Assembly: GCA_029983695.1 (NCBI GenBank)
Contig: JASBZB010000021.1
Location: forward strand, 14,824-78,823
DNA length: 64,000 nt
Source of the DNA: Lutispora sp003527145
Lineage (GTDB): Bacteria > Bacillota > Clostridia > Lutisporales > Lutisporaceae
Reading direction: 5' to 3'
Below, in pieces: positions 25,751 to 34,184 of this stretch. Within the stretch, counting starts at the first letter, position 1. Every line of letters starts with the position of its first letter. The notes beneath the pieces were generated by a model that was given only the letters and a program-made list of their open reading frames with translations, had not been told where the DNA came from and made no database searches. The translations under genes were made by a program, and so were the position numbers.

Positions 25751-27901
25751 ATGGGCCTTACAAATCAATCGACAGGTTTGTCAGCATTAAGAGAAGCTTC
25801 CGATATACAAAAGGTCTCTCCCGATGACATAGTGATTGCATTGGCCGGGAATCCCAATACAGGTAAAAGTACAGTTTTTAATAGTCTTACCGGATTGAAC
25901 CAGCATACCGGAAACTGGACGGGGAAGACTGTAGCAACAGCCCAGGGCAGCTATAAATATGAGGGCAAAAACTTCATATTGGTTGATTTGCCGGGAACTT
26001 ATTCTTTGCTTTCAAATTCTGTAGAAGAAGAGGTCGCCAGAGATTTCATATGCTTCGGCAATCCCCATGCTACCGTGGTGGTGACGGATGCCACATGTCT
26101 TGAAAGAAACCTTAACCTTGTGCTGCAGATATTGGAGATGACGGATAAGGTAGTGGTATGTGTAAATCTCATGGATGAAGCAAATAGAAAAAAGATCCGT
26201 ATAGATCTGGATCAGTTGTCGCAGCTCTTGGGTGTGCCTGTTGTCGGGACAAATGCCCGCAGCGGCAAAGGCCTGAAGGAGTTGATGGATGCGGTTTATA
26301 AGGTAGCCCTGGAACAAGCAGTCACAAAACCCATTAAGGTTAAATACAGCAATGGGATCGAAAAATCTGTACAATCTTTGGATTTCCAGATAAGCAGCCT
26401 TATGCAAAACAAGATGAACAGCAGATGGCTGGCGCTGAAGCTTCTGGATAATGATGCCGCAATATTGAACTCAATAAATAGGCACCTAGGTTTCGATCTG
26501 GCAGAAAAAATAAATTACAGCAGCGAGCCTGCTGCATCCATATGGCCTTCATCAGACAGTGTAGCTGATTCAGCCGCTTTACGAGATGAAATAGTGACTT
26601 CCATAGTAGCCCTCGCAGAGGATATATGCAGCAAGGCAGTAAAATTTGAAAATGAAAACTATAATGAATTGGACAAAAGGATAGACAACGTGCTTACCTC
26701 GAAAGCTTTCGGCATTCCCATAATGATTGCACTTCTGGGAGTGGTGTTCTGGATCACAATAGAAGGAGCTAATATACCTTCGGATATTATTGCCAAATTC
26801 TTATTCTGGATCGAAGCCCGGCTTACGGATATTTTCATTCTATACGGCCTGCCTGATTGGCTCCATGGAGCACTGGTATTGGGAATGTATAGGACCTTGG
26901 CATGGGTGGTATCCGTCATGCTGCCGCCTATGGCTATATTCTTCCCCTTGTTTACCCTGCTTGAAGATCTGGGTTATTTGCCAAGAGTGGCTTTTAACCT
27001 CGACAATTATTTCAAAAAAGCCTGCGCTCACGGCAAGCAGGCATTGACAATGTGCATGGGTTTTGGGTGCAATGCGGCAGGAGTTATCGGCTGCAGGATA
27101 ATCGATTCGCCCAGAGAAAGGTTGATCGCGATAATCACAAACTTTCTGGTGCCCTGCAACGGACGATTCCCAACGCTCATTGCGATAACAAGCATATTTA
27201 TTGCTGGAGCTGCAAGCAGCCATCTGCAAAGCTTCATCGCAACACTGACAATTACCGGTGTTATCGTACTGGGAGTATTGGCAACCTTAATCGCATCAAA
27301 AATACTATCAAAGACTATTTTAAAAGGAGTCCCGTCCTCCTTCACTTTAGAGCTGCCGCCATACAGGAAGCCTCAGTTTGGGAGGATATTGGTGAGATCC
27401 ATATTTGACAGGACCATATTTGTTTTAGGCCGTGCCGTTGCCGTTGCCGCCCCTGCAGGCCTTGTCATATGGATTTTCGCCAACATCTATATTGGGAATG
27501 CAAGCATATTGGACCATTGTGCAAGTTTTCTGCAGCCCTTTGCATACCTGCTGGGCTTGGACGGCTATATACTTATGGCTTTCATTTTAGGCTTGCCTGC
27601 CAATGAGATAGTCATGCCCATAGTGATAATGAGCTATATGTCAACAGGCTCCATGCTGGAGCTGGAAAGCTTGGATGCACTGAGGGATCTGCTTATCTCG
27701 CACGGCTGGAACTGGTTGACTGCCATATCCGTAATGTTGTTTTGCCTGATGCATTTTCCTTGCGCAACCACCCTTCTAACCATCAGGAAGGAAACCCAAA
27801 GTTGGAAGTGGACCTTTGCATCTTTCTTGGTCCCAACCATCGCAGGCATTTTGGTATGCTTTATATTTGCGCAGACTGTCAGGCTTTTAGGCTTGGTGTA
27901 G
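25751..27901 (+). CDS. feoB: Ferrous iron transporter B (FeoB)
   Basis: A 716-residue FeoB. The N-terminal GTPase has G1 GNPNTGKS (33-40), the G2 region with TGNWTGKT, G3 DLPG (79-82) and G4 NLMD (139-142). A helical GDI-like region follows, then the membrane domain with two gate motifs, including MCMGFGCNAAGVIGCRIIDSPRERL with conserved cysteines. It is the main Fe(II) importer under anaerobic conditions. Before the G domain is a short extension of about 25 residues. ATG 25751 is preferred (AGAGGTG at 9 nt) over an in-frame GTG at 25739. A long hairpin follows the stop. Confidence 0.96.
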   Translation: MGLTNQSTGLSALREASDIQKVSPDDIVIALAGNPNTGKSTVFNSLTGLNQHTGNWTGKTVATAQGSYKYEGKNFILVDLPGTYSLLSNSVEEEVARDFICFGNPHATVVVTDATCLERNLNLVLQILEMTDKVVVCVNLMDEANRKKIRIDLDQLSQLLGVPVVGTNARSGKGLKELMDAVYKVALEQAVTKPIKVKYSNGIEKSVQSLDFQISSLMQNKMNSRWLALKLLDNDAAILNSINRHLGFDLAEKINYSSEPAASIWPSSDSVADSAALRDEIVTSIVALAEDICSKAVKFENENYNELDKRIDNVLTSKAFGIPIMIALLGVVFWITIEGANIPSDIIAKFLFWIEARLTDIFILYGLPDWLHGALVLGMYRTLAWVVSVMLPPMAIFFPLFTLLEDLGYLPRVAFNLDNYFKKACAHGKQALTMCMGFGCNAAGVIGCRIIDSPRERLIAIITNFLVPCNGRFPTLIAITSIFIAGAASSHLQSFIATLTITGVIVLGVLATLIASKILSKTILKGVPSSFTLELPPYRKPQFGRILVRSIFDRTIFVLGRAVAVAAPAGLVIWIFANIYIGNASILDHCASFLQPFAYLLGLDGYILMAFILGLPANEIVMPIVIMSYMSTGSMLELESLDALRDLLISHGWNWLTAISVMLFCLMHFPCATTLLTIRKETQSWKWTFASFLVPTIAGILVCFIFAQTVRLLGLV

Positions 27902-27906
27902 TAATG

Positions 27907-27976
27907 AAGGGAATTTTACTTGCTGCAGCATCCTTATTCGATTTCAAATTCGATGCTATGCAGGTAAAACTCCCTT
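27907..27976. terminator. Long imperfect hairpin after feoB
   Basis: AAGGGAATTTTACTTGC at 27907-27923 pairs with GCAGGTAAAACTCCCTT at 27960-27976, with one mismatch and one G-U. The stem continues inward through TGCAGCATC and GATGCTATGCA, giving about 30 bp in all. It separates the convergent feoB and GNAT genes. It lacks a clear U-tract, and its last bases overlap the GNAT stop. Confidence 0.5.
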
Positions 27977-28485
27977 TATATCACATTGTACCTTGCCATC
28001 ATATACTCATCTACATATTTGCCGTTTTTTATGCTGGCATACTTTTTAATTCCCTCTATCTGAAAGCCCAATGATTCATAGAGCTTAACCGCCCTCTGAT
28101 TTTCAACAAAGACAGCAAGCTCAAGCCTTGTCAGCATAAGCCAGTTATCCGCAAGATCGATTATTTTTTCAAATAAGGCTGTCCCAATGCCTCTTCCCTG
28201 ATAATCAGGATGCACCATGAGACCTATGCTTGCAGAATGCCTTAATCTTGGGTTCCGGCTGACATTCATGCCTATCAGTCCTACAACTTTTCTCGCCCCG
28301 TCTTCCTCAAACTCGGCTACGAGGAGATGATCATTTTCCGACAAGCCTTTAATAAAATCCTCCGACCTTGTGACCCTCTCACTGATTATTCCCAAAGTAT
28401 TCTCCCTAACCCCGTCCATTCTCCTGATTTCATTGATGGCTGATGCATCATCAATTCTCACAGGCCTGATTATAAAATCCGACAT
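27976..28485 (-). CDS. GNAT family N-acetyltransferase
   Basis: A 169-residue GCN5-related acetyltransferase. Strand and motif order is IRPVRIDDASAINEIRR, GLIGMNVSRNP, then the acetyl-CoA pyrophosphate loop HPDYQGRGIGTALFEKI and the late LAVFVENQRAVKLYESLGFQIEG block. It transfers an acetyl group to an unknown amine (antibiotic, protein N-terminus or metabolite). ATG at 28485 has GAGGGGG at 9 nt. A strong intrinsic terminator lies just upstream of the gene, so it may be controlled by attenuation. Confidence 0.92.
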   Translation of the reverse strand: MSDFIIRPVRIDDASAINEIRRMDGVRENTLGIISERVTRSEDFIKGLSENDHLLVAEFEEDGARKVVGLIGMNVSRNPRLRHSASIGLMVHPDYQGRGIGTALFEKIIDLADNWLMLTRLELAVFVENQRAVKLYESLGFQIEGIKKYASIKNGKYVDEYMMARYNVI

Positions 28486-28513
28486 AATTATTTACCCCCT
28501 CAAATTTAAAATT

Positions 28514-28558
28514 AAAAAAACCCCTCAAAATCACTCCAAAGAGTGACTCCGAAGGGTT
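28514..28558 (-). terminator. Intrinsic terminator upstream of the GNAT gene
   Basis: On the minus strand AACCCTTC pairs with GAGGGGTT, with an inner GTCACTC/GAGTGAT stem and a run of seven T. It ends transcription from the S8 protease side or acts as an attenuator in the GNAT leader, since it lies only about 30 bp before the GNAT start. Stretches upstream (28560-28640) can form further small hairpins, but I could not match them to a riboswitch class. Confidence 0.75.
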
Positions 28559-28731
28559 ATAGCCATTCGTGTAGGACTTTTATAGTCCCTATGCTGCTCG
28601 CACTTTTATGCTCAAGCATACTCACTTTTATGTATTATTTCATATAATTACCATATTGTCAATATCGTTAAAATATGCTTCTGAAACAATAAGCAATTGT
28701 TTTATTAATTTAATCTGTTGTTTTATACCTT

Positions 28732-29967
28732 TTACTTATTTCTTAAAATATATATTAAATCCTGAGGAGATACGATCTTTCCAAACTCATATTTAGCATT
28801 ATTTTTTTCTATAGTAATTGTCTTTCCTGTTCTTAAAGCTTCCGTCCAGAATATATCGGGATTGACATCCGGTTTAACCTGGCACGCTAAAGCATATATT
28901 CCCGCAATATATGGGATAGACCAGCTCCATCCCCCCTGTCTGTAGAACACATAGTCGTCTTTTCCCGTTGGGCTTGCTGTAGTTCTTGAATCCATAGGCA
29001 CTAATAGCATATCATCTACATTATTTATCTCTTTGACCCTATCTAATCCTAAATTATAAAAGCTTTTTGCCCACCACGAACCTGGTTCATAAGAAGAAGC
29101 TTCATTGGGATCATTTATAGGATTTTTGCCCAGTCCATGAAAGAAATATCCATAGGTTTCAAACAACGATGAAGACACGACGAATATTCCCTGTTTTTTG
29201 GCTTCTTCCACAGCTGCTGTAACTTCTTTATATCCCTTCCGACTTTCATCCCAGCCGACAGAGATTGAAATAACCCTGATCTTTCTACCTTCGGGTAGAG
29301 TTTCATTGACTTCCAAAATCCTTTCTATAGATTTAGCCAACCATATAAAATCCCATTCGAAGCTATTATTTTTAAATTCTCCATGCTGTTCTGCAATATA
29401 GTACAAATCAGCATCAGGAGCAACTCCTATTGTTTTTCCGACAGCAATAGAAGCAACTGCCGGTCCATGCATCTGTGCTTCGCTATTAGGCCAATGTATC
29501 TCTTCATATAATTTTAGATTATCCTTGTATTCTATGTGGTCAACAAGTAGTGCTTGGTCTATGATCGCTATTCCAATACCCTTACCTGTTATGCCTTCTT
29601 TGTGCAATTTATCAATATTTAACCCCGGGCTCTTCCCGATCTCCATTATATTATCAGGGTTAAACTCTTTCGGAAGAGTTTCAGGCCATACAGTTTTGCT
29701 ATCAAAGTCCGCATACTGTAAATCATATAACCTGTCCTCCAAATTTAGGGATGATAAGTCATACCCTCTTAAATCGACCTGCCAGCCATCGGTTGAGTCC
29801 GGATTATAAGCCGGTAAGGAGCTTAGCTTCCCTCTTCGGAAGTCTGCTTCAGCAGGATATATAGTAATATTACTTTCAACTTCTGTATGCTCTTTTGTTG
29901 AAGCTGTGTTAAGCCCGCATGATGACAAAAAGAAAGCTGCAGCTAAAATTAAAGCTAATTTTCTCAT
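28732..29967 (-). CDS. Subtilisin-like (S8) serine protease, lipoprotein
   Basis: A 411-residue exported peptidase of family S8. The N-terminus is a lipoprotein signal (MRKLALILAAAFFLSSCG, Cys17). The catalytic triad can be read as Asp137 (GIAIIDQ), His167 (QMHGPAVASI) and Ser350 (SWSIPYIAG). The Ser motif departs from the usual GTSMAAP, but the spacing and following helix fit. The His motif also departs from HGTHVAG. It is a divergent, membrane-anchored surface subtilase of unknown substrate. ATG 29967 is chosen because GAGAGGGG lies 8 nt upstream. No operon partner is evident. Confidence 0.85.
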   Translation of the reverse strand: MRKLALILAAAFFLSSCGLNTASTKEHTEVESNITIYPAEADFRRGKLSSLPAYNPDSTDGWQVDLRGYDLSSLNLEDRLYDLQYADFDSKTVWPETLPKEFNPDNIMEIGKSPGLNIDKLHKEGITGKGIGIAIIDQALLVDHIEYKDNLKLYEEIHWPNSEAQMHGPAVASIAVGKTIGVAPDADLYYIAEQHGEFKNNSFEWDFIWLAKSIERILEVNETLPEGRKIRVISISVGWDESRKGYKEVTAAVEEAKKQGIFVVSSSLFETYGYFFHGLGKNPINDPNEASSYEPGSWWAKSFYNLGLDRVKEINNVDDMLLVPMDSRTTASPTGKDDYVFYRQGGWSWSIPYIAGIYALACQVKPDVNPDIFWTEALRTGKTITIEKNNAKYEFGKIVSPQDLIYILRNK

Positions 29968-30156
29968 CAAAATACCCCTCTCTTTCTTGTTTGGTTTTAA
30001 GTAAAACAAATCACATTTAAGCTCAAGTAAATGCTTTATATATAATTTACCATTGTCTTACTTTTATACCTAAATATTATCATAACTGCTTCGTTTTTCC
30101 TATATATTATTGCAGTCATGGTTTTGCATTGCAAAAGCTTAGCAGATAAATGAAAA

Positions 30157-30186
30157 TTGCTTAGACTGGATATGAGATGATATAAT
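30157..30186 (+). promoter_or_regulatory. Promoter of the MATE exporter gene
   Basis: TTGCTT (30157-30162), an 18-bp spacer and TATAAT (30181-30186), 35 bp before the ATG. The remaining 29968-30156 stretch shows nothing I recognise. Confidence 0.55.
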
Positions 30187-30220
30187 AGAATCAAAATACT
30201 GTTTATATGGAGACCAAATT

Positions 30221-31573
30221 ATGACTGATAATTATGATTTAAGGTATATAAATAAGAAAGTTTCTGCAATGATACTGCCTGTGGCCATTGAAGGCGTTCT
30301 TCAGATGGCTGCAGGCTTGGTTATGATGGGAATGATAGGCAGGATCGATGTCATAGCTGTCAGTGCTCTAGGGATCAGCATGCGTATCACCCAGATGGTC
30401 TGGGCCCTTTTCAAGGGCATAACCACGGGAGCATCCGTATATGTAGCACAATATTTCGGAGCCAAAGAATACGGCAAGATGAAGCATGTCATGCAGCAGA
30501 CATTGATATCTACAATCATTGTAGTGGTGATACTCCAAGCAGTAGTATATATTTTTTCTCCTGCTTTGCTTGGCATATTTGACCCAAGCCCGGAGCTATT
30601 GGAAAAGGCTATCATATATATAAGGACCGTTTCATTCGGCTTGCCATTCTTGGCTGTCATGCTTGTTGTCGGAGGAGTGCTCCAGGGCATGGGGAATGCC
30701 AAAACCCCAATGGTTATAACTATGATGATGAACATCGTAAATATATCAATCGGCTATGTGCTGATATTCGGTAGGCTTGGCTTCGAACCTATGGGAGTCA
30801 AAGGAGCTGCCATAGCAACCGCTTTGTCCCAGTTCGTCGCAGCGATTCTGGGCTTATATGTGCTATTTAGCCAAAGCGGAGTGCTGCATTCTTACTTGGA
30901 CACAAGCTTCTTCAGCATTGATATGAAACAGATACGGAATATATATAAAGTCGGCCTTCCTTCCTCTGCAGAATCCATGTTCTGGCAGCTTGCTGCCATT
31001 ATTCTCACCAGATCCATACTTACTTACGGTGAAACAGCCTTTGCTGCCCACCAGCTTGGAATGCAGGCAGAATCCATATCATATATGCCTGCTACCGGCT
31101 TCAGCATCGCCGCCACCGCCTTCATGGGACAAGCTTTGGGAGCCGGCGATGAAAAGCTTGCAAAGCTGTATCTTAAACAGATATTTAAAGGCTCTATTTC
31201 CATCACGGCTATAAGTGTTATAGTGCTTGTATTTTTCCCAGGTGCCATGATGTCTCTGCTGACGGATAATCCTGAGGTCATACGTCTTGGTTCCATATAT
31301 CTCATACTCATGGGAATAGTACAGATACCTCAAAATGCTTCCAACGTGCTCATGGGGGCCATGAGAGGCGCAGGATATACAAATATCCCTATGCTGGTGG
31401 CAGGAACAGGGCTTTGGGGGATCAGAGTGCCTTTCACTTTGGTAGTAGTCTACTTGCTCAAGCTTCCCATAATAGGCATTTGGGTGGTTATGAGCATAGA
31501 TCTGGCATTCCGCTTTTTATTCAATCTTGTCCTTTACAAAAGAAAAAATATATATGATAAGGCTTTGTTGTAA
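30221..31573 (+). CDS. MATE family multidrug/cation exporter
   Basis: A 450-residue membrane protein with 12 predicted helices in two MATE (NorM/MatE) repeats. Sequence marks are MILPVAIEGVLQMAAGLVMMGMIGRIDVIAVSA, VYVAQYFGAKEYGKMK, VLQGMGNAKTPM and, in repeat two, GFSIAATAFMGQALGAGDEKLA and MGAMRGAGYTNIPM. It exports drugs or metabolites using Na+ or H+ gradients. ATG is preceded by GGAGACC. The next gene (LysE type) follows at 38 bp on the same strand. Confidence 0.95.
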   Translation: MTDNYDLRYINKKVSAMILPVAIEGVLQMAAGLVMMGMIGRIDVIAVSALGISMRITQMVWALFKGITTGASVYVAQYFGAKEYGKMKHVMQQTLISTIIVVVILQAVVYIFSPALLGIFDPSPELLEKAIIYIRTVSFGLPFLAVMLVVGGVLQGMGNAKTPMVITMMMNIVNISIGYVLIFGRLGFEPMGVKGAAIATALSQFVAAILGLYVLFSQSGVLHSYLDTSFFSIDMKQIRNIYKVGLPSSAESMFWQLAAIILTRSILTYGETAFAAHQLGMQAESISYMPATGFSIAATAFMGQALGAGDEKLAKLYLKQIFKGSISITAISVIVLVFFPGAMMSLLTDNPEVIRLGSIYLILMGIVQIPQNASNVLMGAMRGAGYTNIPMLVAGTGLWGIRVPFTLVVVYLLKLPIIGIWVVMSIDLAFRFLFNLVLYKRKNIYDKALL

Positions 31574-31611
31574 ATTAAGAGGTTCACCATATTTTTAGGG
31601 GGTAACAGTCT

Positions 31612-32196
31612 ATGCCTGATATTGCAGCATTTTTATCCTATGTCCTAGTGACAACCTTCACACCGGGGCCTAATACCATCATGTCCATGTCGAATGCAAG
31701 CCGATATGGCTTTAAGAAGAGCATAAGGTTTATCACCGGCATAATATGCGGTTTTTTTATTATCTTTGTCTTGAGCAGCATCTTCAGCATAGCTCTCTAC
31801 AGACTGATCCCGTCCGTCAAATCGGCTATGACCGTGATTGGAGCTGCATATATAATGTGGCTTGCGTGGAAAACCTATAAAAGCAAACCCCATAGCATAG
31901 ACGAAAACACCAAAAGTACAAACACCTTCATGGCCGGATTATTGCTGCAGTTTGTAAATATAAAACTTATTCTTTATGCTATAACAACAGTTTCCACCTT
32001 CATCGTGCCATATTATAAATCCCCGCTGGTTCTCATAAGCTTCTGTGCACTGCTGACCTTTATAGGCTTTCTGGCTAATTGCAGCTGGGCACTGTTCGGC
32101 GCTGCGTTTCAAAAATTTCTTGCGAAAAATGACAGGGTGGTAAATGCTGTTATGGCGCTATTGCTTGTCTATTGTGCGATTAAATTATTTTTTTAA
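31612..32196 (+). CDS. LysE/RhtB family exporter
   Basis: A 194-residue membrane protein with five to six helices and the family N-terminus FLSYVLVTTFTPGPNTIMSMSNASRYGFKKS (the TPGPN motif is conserved in LysE/RhtB). It exports amino acids or related metabolites. ATG has AGGGGG at 9 nt. It probably shares a transcript with the upstream MATE gene; the substrate cannot be specified. Confidence 0.9.
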   Translation: MPDIAAFLSYVLVTTFTPGPNTIMSMSNASRYGFKKSIRFITGIICGFFIIFVLSSIFSIALYRLIPSVKSAMTVIGAAYIMWLAWKTYKSKPHSIDENTKSTNTFMAGLLLQFVNIKLILYAITTVSTFIVPYYKSPLVLISFCALLTFIGFLANCSWALFGAAFQKFLAKNDRVVNAVMALLLVYCAIKLFF

Positions 32197-32218
32197 TTTA
32201 TATTGCAAAAACAAGAGG

Positions 32219-32605
32219 TCAGCCCCTGATCTTCGTTCCGCAGTAGGGGCAGTATTCATAATCGGCCTCTACTGCTTTTCCGCAATGTCCGCATATATTT
32301 GAGGCCGAATGGGTATGTCCTGTTTCAACAGGCCGCAAATCCCAATAAGAGATATCGATATTCTCTCCTCTTTCGATCCCTTTTCCCTTCTCTTGCGGAA
32401 TTTCATACAATGAGCTGCAGCCGCTGCATATCACATAATATTTTGAATTCCATTTAAAAATAGGTATGAAAAAGAAATGAAAAAAGTTAAAGGTTTTTAT
32501 CAGCTTTCCTCCCGATCCCTTATCACAATTTCTGCAAGGTACATCATTCAAATATTTTATTTCTTCCTGCTTATTTTGTATACCAAATACTCCGATAAAA
32601 AACAT
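32219..32605 (-). CDS. Zinc-ribbon protein
   Basis: A 128-residue protein with several cysteine pairs: CRNC near the start, CSGC in the middle and, at the C-terminus, CGHCGKAVEADYEYCPYCGTKI, a classical zinc ribbon. The middle (FFHFFFIPIFKWNSKYYVICSGCSSLYEI) is hydrophobic and matches the family of small zinc-ribbon proteins with a FKWN..Y.. segment. Function is unknown. GGAGGAATAT precedes the ATG. It is convergent with the LysE gene. Confidence 0.75.
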   Translation of the reverse strand: MFFIGVFGIQNKQEEIKYLNDVPCRNCDKGSGGKLIKTFNFFHFFFIPIFKWNSKYYVICSGCSSLYEIPQEKGKGIERGENIDISYWDLRPVETGHTHSASNICGHCGKAVEADYEYCPYCGTKIRG

Positions 32606-32634
32606 ATATTCCTCCGCAAATCATTAGTTATCTA

Positions 32635-33090
32635 TTATTCTATTATACCACGCTGCTGCATATATAGGGTATTCGGATAGAATCCCAGCTTCCTGTAAAA
32701 GTTTATCGTCGATTCGTTCTCCTGGGATACTGTGACTCCTATCACTTTACAACCCTTTTCCTTCATCCAATTTACATGCCCGGCTGCAAGCTTCGTCCCA
32801 ATTCCGCTGCCTCTTTTGGCTGCATCGACATGCATGGATTCAAGCTCTCCCTTTCCATCCACTGCTGTTGATATACAATATCCTACATATTCATCGCCGC
32901 TTCTGGCTACGGTTATTTTTATTGTATCCTTGCTAAACACGCTGAAAGCTTTGATCCTCTGCTCAAAATTGATAGAACGGTATGATTCCTTGAAATACTC
33001 GGAGGTATTCTCGTGGTACTGCCGATTCTTTTCCCAGAGGTCTTTGATGATTTCAACCTCATCATAGGAAATATCAAAAATCTTGACCAT
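32635..33090 (-). CDS. GNAT family N-acetyltransferase
   Basis: A 151-residue GNAT enzyme. It has a YVGYCISTAVD strand, the core GELESMHVDAAKRGSGIGTKLAAGHVNWMKEKG with the RGSGIG acetyl-CoA loop, and VTVSQENESTINFYRKLGFYP. The substrate is unknown. I chose ATG 33090 because the first ATG (33102) abuts the GAGGA site. The N-terminus (YDEVEIIKDLWEKNRQYH) may contact substrate. Confidence 0.9.
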   Translation of the reverse strand: MVKIFDISYDEVEIIKDLWEKNRQYHENTSEYFKESYRSINFEQRIKAFSVFSKDTIKITVARSGDEYVGYCISTAVDGKGELESMHVDAAKRGSGIGTKLAAGHVNWMKEKGCKVIGVTVSQENESTINFYRKLGFYPNTLYMQQRGIIE

Positions 33091-33214
33091 AGTTATCTTC
33101 ATTCCTCTTTTCTCATATTTCTTCGCTCTGCTGCTTCACCGATGCTATCATATATGCCTAAATTTTACCATATATATTGGCCTTTTGTATATAATCAATT
33201 ATTCCATATGTAAA

Positions 33215-33273
33215 ATCGGAGGCGGTTCTTTTTATTACACATGCCATATGCGATAAAAAGAACCGCCTCCGAT
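33215..33273. terminator. 21-bp perfect palindrome downstream of agrD
   Basis: ATCGGAGGCGGTTCTTTTTAT (21 nt) at 33215-33235 and its exact complement at 33253-33273, with a 17-nt loop. It lies 54 bp after the agrD stop on the minus strand and is the likely terminator of the agrBD transcript. The stem is unusually long and perfect, and has its T run inside the stem. Confidence 0.7.
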
Positions 33274-33326
33274 GCTGCAATCCTGTATCTGCACTACCTC
33301 TTCACTGATCCCTTCATATTAATCTG

Positions 33327-33455
33327 CTATCTTTTCAATTTGTCGGGCATTTTGGGCTGATGCAATACCCAGTAGCAGCATGTTCCTGCAGAAGTCTGTG
33401 CTGCAAATAAAGCCAGGCAAGCTGCCAAGCTCAGTAATTTATGTTTTCCCTTCAT
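33327..33455 (-). CDS. agrD: AgrD-like cyclic lactone autoinducer precursor peptide
   Basis: A 42-codon gene with ATG at 33455 and GAGGAGGG 8 nt upstream, 26 bp after the agrB stop. The peptide has an amphipathic leader (MKGKHKLLSLAACLALFAAQ), a signal core around TSAGTCCYWVLH, and a charged, proline-marked recognition tail (QPKMPDKLKR). This three-part layout, with a conserved Pro at the start of the tail, is that of clostridial AgrD. AgrB would cut before the tail and join the new C-terminus to a Cys thiol. Two adjacent cysteines (C26, C27) leave the ring-forming residue open. Export and sensing would feed the GHKL kinase encoded divergently. Confidence 0.88.
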   Translation of the reverse strand: MKGKHKLLSLAACLALFAAQTSAGTCCYWVLHQPKMPDKLKR

Positions 33456-33481
33456 TGTAATCCCTCCTCTCCACTTTATTT

Positions 33482-34066
33482 TTACTTTTGCCTATAGCAT
33501 GATGCTAAAGGCAGAAGGGTCAACGACTCAAATAAAACTGACAGAGAAGCTATGCTGCAGTATCTATATAGCTTTATATTTATGAAATATGCTGTGACGA
33601 TAATGATGATTTGTATGGTTATCGCATAGATGCTCCTCTTTCTGTAAATTCCATGCTCTCTTTTGCTCAGAGTTCTATTAGGATTATCCACAGGAGCATA
33701 TCGTATGATGAGTAGAAATGATATGGCTAATGCAACGGATATTATATAGAAGCTTAGGTATGAAGGAATACTGCTTCCTGCCCAGATAATCAGCATCATA
33801 GACGCGGCTGTAGCTATAAAGCATTTCATATAGGTGTCGAGATGCAACCCTCCGGCATTGATTCTCATAAAGCCGAAAGCTGTTAGGAATATTACTGCCT
33901 CTATTACTTTTTTGAACATCACTGCTATAAATATCAATCCAAAGGCTTTGATTATTGTAGAAACCATCAGCTGAAGCCCATAATAGTATATATCATGATC
34001 CTCGCTTTGGATTATACCGGCATCCAATATTTTTTGAGCAACAATGCCTGAAATATCATCAATCAT
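33482..34066 (-). CDS. agrB: AgrB-like autoinducer-processing membrane endopeptidase
   Basis: A 194-residue integral membrane cysteine peptidase of the accessory gene regulator B family. The catalytic His and Cys lie seven residues apart, H75 and C82 in AGGLHLDTYMKC, as in Staphylococcus AgrB. About five hydrophobic segments follow. It cleaves the AgrD tail and forms the thiolactone ring. ATG 34066 is preceded by GGGTGAT; a TTG at 34078 is a possible longer start. A promoter (34101-34129) with an upstream operator element lies just in front. Confidence 0.93.
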   Translation of the reverse strand: MIDDISGIVAQKILDAGIIQSEDHDIYYYGLQLMVSTIIKAFGLIFIAVMFKKVIEAVIFLTAFGFMRINAGGLHLDTYMKCFIATAASMMLIIWAGSSIPSYLSFYIISVALAISFLLIIRYAPVDNPNRTLSKREHGIYRKRSIYAITIQIIIIVTAYFINIKLYRYCSIASLSVLFESLTLLPLASCYRQK

Positions 34067-34100
34067 AGCATCACCCAAATCTATTTATATTCTTACATGC

Positions 34101-34129
34101 ACTATATCAAATTGCTGTCCCAATGTGAA
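34101..34129 (-). promoter_or_regulatory. Promoter of agrBD
   Basis: On the minus strand TTCACA (34124-34129), a 17-bp spacer and TATAGT (34101-34106). The -35 box is poor, as expected for an activated promoter. The shared element at 34134-34162 starts 4 bp upstream of it, with its conserved core 16 bp upstream. Confidence 0.65.
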
Positions 34130-34133
34130 TGCT

Positions 34134-34162
34134 TTATGCATAAGCAGTCGTTTAAATGTCAT
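34134..34162 (-). promoter_or_regulatory. Shared operator element, agrB copy (candidate LytTR site)
   Basis: A 29-bp block whose conserved parts on the plus strand are TTRTGCATRA and RGTCGTTKAAATGTCAT. It matches the block at 34611-34639 at 23 of 29 positions without gaps. Both sit the same distance (16 bp from core to hexamer) upstream of a -35 box. The TGCAT and TGTCAT words recur about 20 bp apart, two helical turns, the spacing seen for LytTR-domain activators. Confidence 0.65.
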
Positions 34163-34184
34163 ATTTGACACGAGCCTCGTTTGC

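Noticed and set aside
28732..29967. S8 protease as a lantibiotic leader peptidase or AgrD-processing enzyme
   Set aside because: No precursor peptide or lanthionine-forming gene is adjacent, and the agr locus is 3.4 kb away on the other side of several unrelated genes.
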